Positions 4,904 to 9,631 of a stretch of DNA of 9,631 nucleotides are shown here, one piece after another. Numbering within the stretch: the stretch's first letter is position 1; each line of letters starts with the position of its first letter. Below the pieces are notes generated by a model. It made no database searches. It had not been told where the DNA came from and worked only from the letters and a program-made list of their open reading frames with translations. Origin of the DNA: Mobilitalea sp. (GTDB taxonomy: Bacteria > Bacillota_A > Clostridia > Lachnospirales > Lachnospiraceae); the NCBI GenBank assembly GCA_029974875.1, contig JARKQP010000719.1:1-9631 (forward strand), read 5' to 3'. Both the position numbers and the translations under genes were made by a program.

Positions 4904-6892
4904 ATGGAGTTTAAATTATCGGCTGAGTTCCAGCCTACAGGCGACCAGCCGGAAGCGATCAGAGCCTTAGTGGAAGGGTTTTACAGCGGCAACCAATGCC
5001 AGACTTTGCTTGGTGTCACCGGTTCCGGCAAGACCTTTACAATGGCTAATGTGATCCAGCAGATACAGAAGCCAACTCTGATTATTGCACATAATAAGAC
5101 CCTTGCAGCCCAGCTTTACGGTGAGTTTAAGGAGTTTTTTCCGGAGAATGCGGTTGAGTATTTTGTAAGCTATTACGACTATTACCAGCCGGAGGCTTAT
5201 GTTCCTTCAACGGATACTTATATTGAGAAGGATTCCTCCATTAACGATGAGATTGATAAGCTCAGGCATTCGGCTACGGCATCCCTGGCAGAGAGAAAGG
5301 ATGTTATTATTGTAGCCAGCGTTTCCTGCATTTATGGTTTGGGTAGCCCCATTGATTACCAGAATATGACGCTGTCACTCAGACCCGGTATGATGAAGGA
5401 CCGGGATGAGGTATTAAGGAAATTAATTGAGATCCAATACGACCGGAATGATATGGATTTTAAGCGTGGAACCTTCCGGGTACGAGGGGATGTAGTGGAG
5501 ATATTCCCGGCGGCATCCGCCGAATTGGCGGTGAGGGTTGAATTCTTTGGTGATGAGGTAGAGAGGATATTGGAGATCGATACCTTGACAGGCGAGATAA
5601 AGAGCAGCCTTGAGCACATTGTAATTTTTCCTGCTTCCCATTATGTTGTTTCTAAGGATAAGCTGGAGGAGGCAATTAAGAATATCGAAGAGGAATTAGA
5701 GGAACGGGTCCGCTATTTTAAGAGTGAGGACAAGCTTTTGGAAGCACAGAGGATATCTGAGCGGACGAATTTTGATATAGAGATGCTAAGGGAGACGGGT
5801 TTTTGTTCCGGTATTGAGAATTATTCCAGGCATTTGACGGGATTACCGGCAGGCTGTCCTCCCCATACCCTGATGGATTATTTTCCGGAGGATTTTATGA
5901 TTATCGTGGACGAGTCCCACATCACATTGCCCCAGGTCAGGGGAATGTACGCGGGGGACAGGTCACGTAAAACTACTTTGGTGGACTTTGGGTTCCGTCT
6001 GCCGTCGGCGCTGGATAACCGGCCACTTAATTTTCAGGAATTTGAGAGCAAGATCAGCCAGATCCTATTCGTATCTGCAACTCCCTCCGTATACGAGCGT
6101 GAGCACGAGCTGCTTCGTACGGAGCAGGTAATACGTCCTACCGGATTGCTGGATCCGGAGGTTTCGGTACGCCCTGTAGCGGGTCAGGTGGATGACCTGC
6201 TCGGAGAGATCCGCAGGGAAGTGGATAAGAAACATAAGATTCTCGTTACGACGCTTACAAAGCGCATGGCGGAGGATCTGACGAATTATCTGAGGGAGGT
6301 CGGTATAAGGGTAAAATATCTTCATTCCGACATTGATACCCTGGAGCGTTCTGAGATCATCCGTGACATGCGGATGGATTTGTTTGATGTACTGGTAGGA
6401 ATCAACCTGCTCCGGGAGGGGCTGGATATTCCAGAGGTGGGTCTGGTGGCCATCCTGGATGCGGATAAGGAAGGCTTCCTGCGTTCCGAGACCTCACTGA
6501 TCCAGACCATTGGCCGTGCTGCGCGTAATGCGGAGGGCCGTGTTGTCATGTATGCGGATCATGAAACGGATTCCATGAGGAAGGCCATTTCCGAGACAAA
6601 CCGGAGAAGGCTGATCCAGCAGGCGTATAATGAAGCCCATGGAATCACACCTACCACCATAAAAAAGAAGGTAAGGGATTTAATCAGCATCTCCAAGAGA
6701 GCAGAAGGAACCATCAAGGATATGGAGAAGGATATGGAATCCATGTCCCGCGGGGAGCTGGAAGCGCTGCTTAAAACAGTGACCCAGCAGATGCATACGG
6801 CTGCAGCTGAGCTGAACTTTGAACAGGCGGCCATACTCAGGGATAAGATGGTAGAGCTGAAAAAGCAGCTGCTGGAGATCAGTAAAGGGTAA
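4904..6892 (+). CDS. uvrB: excinuclease ABC subunit UvrB
   Basis: The damage-verifying helicase-like subunit of nucleotide excision repair: it is loaded on DNA by UvrA, inserts a beta-hairpin between the strands and recruits UvrC for incision. At 662 aa it has the usual length. Walker A is GVTGSGKT (37-44); the beta-hairpin region is [20 protein letters not shown] (90-109); the DEAD-like box is DESH (336-339); helicase motif VI is GRAAR (537-541); the C-terminal UVR domain, which contacts UvrC, spans about 619-658 (ending [10 protein letters not shown]). All key motifs are intact, so it should be functional. uvrA follows 61 bp downstream on the same strand, the usual uvrBA operon. Expression probably starts from P1 and/or P2 in the unusual repeat-bearing leader, perhaps under LexA. 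Confidence 0.98.
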   Translation: MEFKLSAEFQPTGDQPEAIRALVEGFYSGNQCQTLLGVTGSGKTFTMANVIQQIQKPTLIIAHNKTLAAQLYGEFKEFFPENAVEYFVSYYDYYQPEAYVPSTDTYIEKDSSINDEIDKLRHSATASLAERKDVIIVASVSCIYGLGSPIDYQNMTLSLRPGMMKDRDEVLRKLIEIQYDRNDMDFKRGTFRVRGDVVEIFPAASAELAVRVEFFGDEVERILEIDTLTGEIKSSLEHIVIFPASHYVVSKDKLEEAIKNIEEELEERVRYFKSEDKLLEAQRISERTNFDIEMLRETGFCSGIENYSRHLTGLPAGCPPHTLMDYFPEDFMIIVDESHITLPQVRGMYAGDRSRKTTLVDFGFRLPSALDNRPLNFQEFESKISQILFVSATPSVYEREHELLRTEQVIRPTGLLDPEVSVRPVAGQVDDLLGEIRREVDKKHKILVTTLTKRMAEDLTNYLREVGIRVKYLHSDIDTLERSEIIRDMRMDLFDVLVGINLLREGLDIPEVGLVAILDADKEGFLRSETSLIQTIGRAARNAEGRVVMYADHETDSMRKAISETNRRRLIQQAYNEAHGITPTTIKKKVRDLISISKRAEGTIKDMEKDMESMSRGELEALLKTVTQQMHTAAAELNFEQAAILRDKMVELKKQLLEISKG

Positions 6893-6953
6893 GGATAAGA
6901 CAAAAGTCAGATAAATATATTGTGATTTACAGTCACATAGGATAGGTGGAAAT

Positions 6954-9631
6954 ATGGCAGAAAGAAAGAATTATATAAGAATCAGAGGCGCAAAGGAAAA
7001 TAATTTAAAGGATATCGAGCTGGATATCCCAAGGGACCAGTTTGTGGTGCTGACGGGTCTCAGCGGTTCAGGAAAATCCTCCCTGGCCTTTGATACGATT
7101 TATGCGGAGGGGCAGAGAAGATACATGGAATCCTTATCCTCCTATGCAAGACAGTTCCTTGGTCAGATGGAGAAGCCGAATGTGGAGAGTATTGAAGGAC
7201 TGCCCCCGGCTATTTCCATTGACCAGAAATCGACGAACCGGAATCCCCGCTCTACTGTAGGGACGGTAACGGAGATCTACGATTATTTCCGTTTGTTATA
7301 CGCAAGGATCGGTATCCCCCATTGCCCTGAGTGCGGAAAGGAGATCCGTAAGCAGACCGTCGACCAGATGGTGGATGAGATTATGTCCCTGCCCCAGGGC
7401 ACAAGGATACAGCTGCTTGCGCCGGTAGTCAAGGGACGTAAGGGAGAGCATGTAAAGCTGTTCGAGCAGGCGAAGCGCAGCGGCTATGTCAGGGTAAGGG
7501 TTGACGGCAGCCTCTATGACCTTGGCGAGGAGATCAAGCTGGAGAAAAACAACAAGCATAATATTGAAATCATTGTTGACCGTCTAGTAGTGAAAGAGGG
7601 GATCGAAAAAAGGCTTTCCGATTCCATTGAAAGTGTACTTAAATTAGCAGAAGGACTGCTTTATGTTGATGTGATTGAAGGGGAGCAACTGACCTTTAGC
7701 CAGAATTTTGCCTGCCCCGACTGTGGGATCAGCATTGACGAGATAGAGCCAAGGATATTCTCCTTTAATAATCCCTTTGGTGCCTGCCCGGAATGCCACG
7801 GGATAGGAATTAAGATGGAGTTTGATGAAGAACTGCTGGTACCTGACAAAAGTAAAAGCATCATCGGCGGTGCAGTTGCGGCTCCCGGCTGGCAGTCTGT
7901 TGTTGACAAGGGAAGCTATAGCAGATGTATTATGGAGGCTCTTGCGAAGGAGTATAAATTTGATTTAAATACGCCCTATAACCAGCTGTCAGAGGAAGCA
8001 AAGCACATATTTATCCACGGAACGGACGGGAAGTCCGTAAAAGTACATTACCGGGGACAGCGGGGCGTTGGTGTCTATGATGTTGCTTTTGAAGGACTGA
8101 TCCGGAATATTGAGAGACGTTACCGTGAAACATCTTCCGAGACAATCAAGCAGGAATATGAGACCTTCATGAGAACGACCCCCTGCAAGGAATGCGGCGG
8201 GCGGCGATTGAAAAAGGAATCCCTGGCGGTTACTGTCGGTGATAAAAATATTTCTGAGGTAACGGATTATTCCATCCGTGACCTGGGGAAATTTATGAAT
8301 GAGCTTCAGCTCACCTCCATGCAGCTTAAGATCGGCGAGCTTGTATTGAAGGAAATTAAAGCGAGAATTAATTTTTTGATGGACGTGGGACTGGATTACC
8401 TGACCCTGGCGAGGGCTACCGGCAGCTTATCCGGTGGTGAATCCCAGAGAATCAGGCTGGCGACACAGATCGGTTCCGGTTTGGTGGGGGTAGCTTATAT
8501 CCTGGATGAGCCGAGCATCGGTCTCCACCAGAGAGATAATGATAAGCTCCTAAAGACATTGAAGAACCTTAAGGATCTGGGGAATACCCTGATTGTGGTG
8601 GAGCATGATGAGGACACCATGTTCGCCGCAGACTATATCGTTGATATCGGGCCCGGAGCCGGCGAGCATGGCGGAAAAGTAGTAGCCCAGGGCACGGCAA
8701 AGCAGATCATGAAGGTAAAGGCGTCCATTACCGGAGCATACCTGAGCGGGAGGATTAAGATCCCGGTTCCGGGGGAGAGGCGTCAGCCCACGGGTTATCT
8801 ATCCATCCGTGGTGCCAATGAGAACAACCTAAAGAATGTGGACGTGGATATTCCCTTGGGTATCATGACCTGTGTAACAGGTGTATCAGGCTCCGGCAAG
8901 AGCTCCCTGGTTACTGAGATTTTATATAAGAGGCTGGCAAGGGATTTAAACCGTGCACGTGAAATTCCCGGCAAGCATGCAGATATGATTGGAATTGATC
9001 AGCTGGACAAGGTAATTAATATTGACCAGTCCCCTATCGGCAGAACTCCGAGATCAAATCCGGCTACCTATACAGGCGTATTTGACCAGATCAGGGATTT
9101 ATTTGCATCGACCCAGGATGCCAAGATGAGAGGCTATGGGAAGGGGCGCTTCAGCTTTAACGTAAAGGGAGGACGCTGCGAAGCCTGCAGCGGTGACGGT
9201 ATCCTGAAGATTGAGATGAATTTCCTGCCGGATATCTATGTACCCTGTGAAGTGTGCGGGGGCAAGCGGTATAACCGTGAGACCCTGGAAGTCCGATATA
9301 AAGGGAAGAACATTTATGATGTTCTGGATATGACCATAGAAGAAGCGGTAAAATTCTTTGAGAATGTCCCCTCCATTAAGAGGAAGATAGAGACCTTAAA
9401 CGATGTAGGCCTGTCCTATCTCAGGCTGGGACATCCCTCAACCTCCCTCTCCGGTGGCGAGGCACAGCGGATCAAGCTGGCAACGGAATTAAGCAAACGG
9501 AGCACCGGCAAGACAATTAACATCCTGGATGAACCGACGACGGGGCTACATTTTGCGGATGTGCATAAATTAATTGAAATTATGAAACGCTTTTCCGATG
9601 CAGGAAATACGGTAGTAGTAATCGAACATAA
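6954..9631 (+). CDS. uvrA: excinuclease ABC subunit UvrA, 3'-truncated by the window end
   Basis: The ATPase that finds DNA lesions and loads UvrB; it acts as a dimer with tandem ABC-type ATPase modules. The frame runs unbroken from the ATG at 6954 (AGGTGG at 6944-6949 is the ribosome site) to His892 at the window end; full-length UvrA is about 940 aa, so roughly 50 residues are missing. Module 1: Walker A GLSGSGKS (35-42), zinc module Cys254/257/278/281 (CX2C-X20-CX2C), signature LSGGE (492-496), Walker B ILDEP with Asp518/Glu519. Module 2: Walker A GVSGSGKS (643-650), zinc module Cys742/745/765/768 (CX2C-X19-CX2C), signature LSGGE (832-836), Walker B Asp859/Glu860, and His892 of the H-loop (VIEH). 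A further CPEC pair is at 124-127. No defect is visible. It is probably co-transcribed with uvrB; the 61-bp gap shows no clear separate promoter. Confidence 0.97.
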   Translation, partial: MAERKNYIRIRGAKENNLKDIELDIPRDQFVVLTGLSGSGKSSLAFDTIYAEGQRRYMESLSSYARQFLGQMEKPNVESIEGLPPAISIDQKSTNRNPRSTVGTVTEIYDYFRLLYARIGIPHCPECGKEIRKQTVDQMVDEIMSLPQGTRIQLLAPVVKGRKGEHVKLFEQAKRSGYVRVRVDGSLYDLGEEIKLEKNNKHNIEIIVDRLVVKEGIEKRLSDSIESVLKLAEGLLYVDVIEGEQLTFSQNFACPDCGISIDEIEPRIFSFNNPFGACPECHGIGIKMEFDEELLVPDKSKSIIGGAVAAPGWQSVVDKGSYSRCIMEALAKEYKFDLNTPYNQLSEEAKHIFIHGTDGKSVKVHYRGQRGVGVYDVAFEGLIRNIERRYRETSSETIKQEYETFMRTTPCKECGGRRLKKESLAVTVGDKNISEVTDYSIRDLGKFMNELQLTSMQLKIGELVLKEIKARINFLMDVGLDYLTLARATGSLSGGESQRIRLATQIGSGLVGVAYILDEPSIGLHQRDNDKLLKTLKNLKDLGNTLIVVEHDEDTMFAADYIVDIGPGAGEHGGKVVAQGTAKQIMKVKASITGAYLSGRIKIPVPGERRQPTGYLSIRGANENNLKNVDVDIPLGIMTCVTGVSGSGKSSLVTEILYKRLARDLNRAREIPGKHADMIGIDQLDKVINIDQSPIGRTPRSNPATYTGVFDQIRDLFASTQDAKMRGYGKGRFSFNVKGGRCEACSGDGILKIEMNFLPDIYVPCEVCGGKRYNRETLEVRYKGKNIYDVLDMTIEEAVKFFENVPSIKRKIETLNDVGLSYLRLGHPSTSLSGGEAQRIKLATELSKRSTGKTINILDEPTTGLHFADVHKLIEIMKRFSDAGNTVVVIEH

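Noticed and set aside
6921..6937. CRP-like palindrome TGTGA-N7-TCACA between uvrB and uvrA
   Set aside because: The spacer is 7 nt instead of 6, no promoter is placed around it, and CRP control is not typical of Clostridia; probably chance.
7010..7029. Inverted repeat GGATATC/GATATCC at the start of uvrA
   Set aside because: It encodes the conserved KDIELDIP segment, where DI codons naturally create GATAT motifs; the 7-bp stem is weak evidence.

Overview
The window looks like a chromosomal segment from a Gram-positive anaerobe of the class Clostridia, most likely Lachnospiraceae-like. This rests on strong AGGAGG-type ribosome binding sites, TTGNNN/TATAAT promoters, moderate GC, the Clostridia-type protein sequences and the adjacent uvrB-uvrA pair. 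The taxonomic call is inference. I see no phage, transposase, tRNA, rRNA or CRISPR, so most of the content is housekeeping. The least explained part is the 326 bp between thpR and uvrB.

Layout. Bases 1-1517 (+) hold the 3' part of a secreted or surface M14-family zinc carboxypeptidase whose N-terminus lies outside the window; a Pro/Thr-rich linker precedes the catalytic domain. A short gap with a small hairpin leads to a stand-alone shikimate kinase gene (1558-2076, +). Three minus-strand genes converge on it: an anchored ComEC-like metallo-beta-lactamase-fold hydrolase (2837-3748), a DUF3006 protein (2599-2820) and a free methionine-(R)-sulfoxide reductase (2092-2586). They are 16 and 12 bp apart, each has its own Shine-Dalgarno, and a good promoter (3770-3798) precedes the first, so they read as one operon. 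The convergent end carries a perfect 12-bp inverted repeat inside the reductase gene.

Divergently, thpR (4023-4577, +) encodes a 2H-family RNA 2',3'-cyclic phosphodiesterase (LigT type). Then come the uvrB leader, uvrB (4904-6892) and uvrA (6954 to the window end, lacking roughly the last 50 codons). UvrA and UvrB form the damage-recognition complex of nucleotide excision repair.

The uvrB leader contains two candidate promoters about 200 bp apart, each with a TATAAT inside an inverted repeat. Between them lie three tandem 52-53 bp repeats, each carrying a triloop hairpin. Two 7-of-8 matches to the Gram-positive LexA/DinR box (GAAC-N4-GTTC) lie next to the two promoters. This suggests SOS control of uvrBA with an inserted or expanded repeat element in the control region; it is a hypothesis from sequence only.
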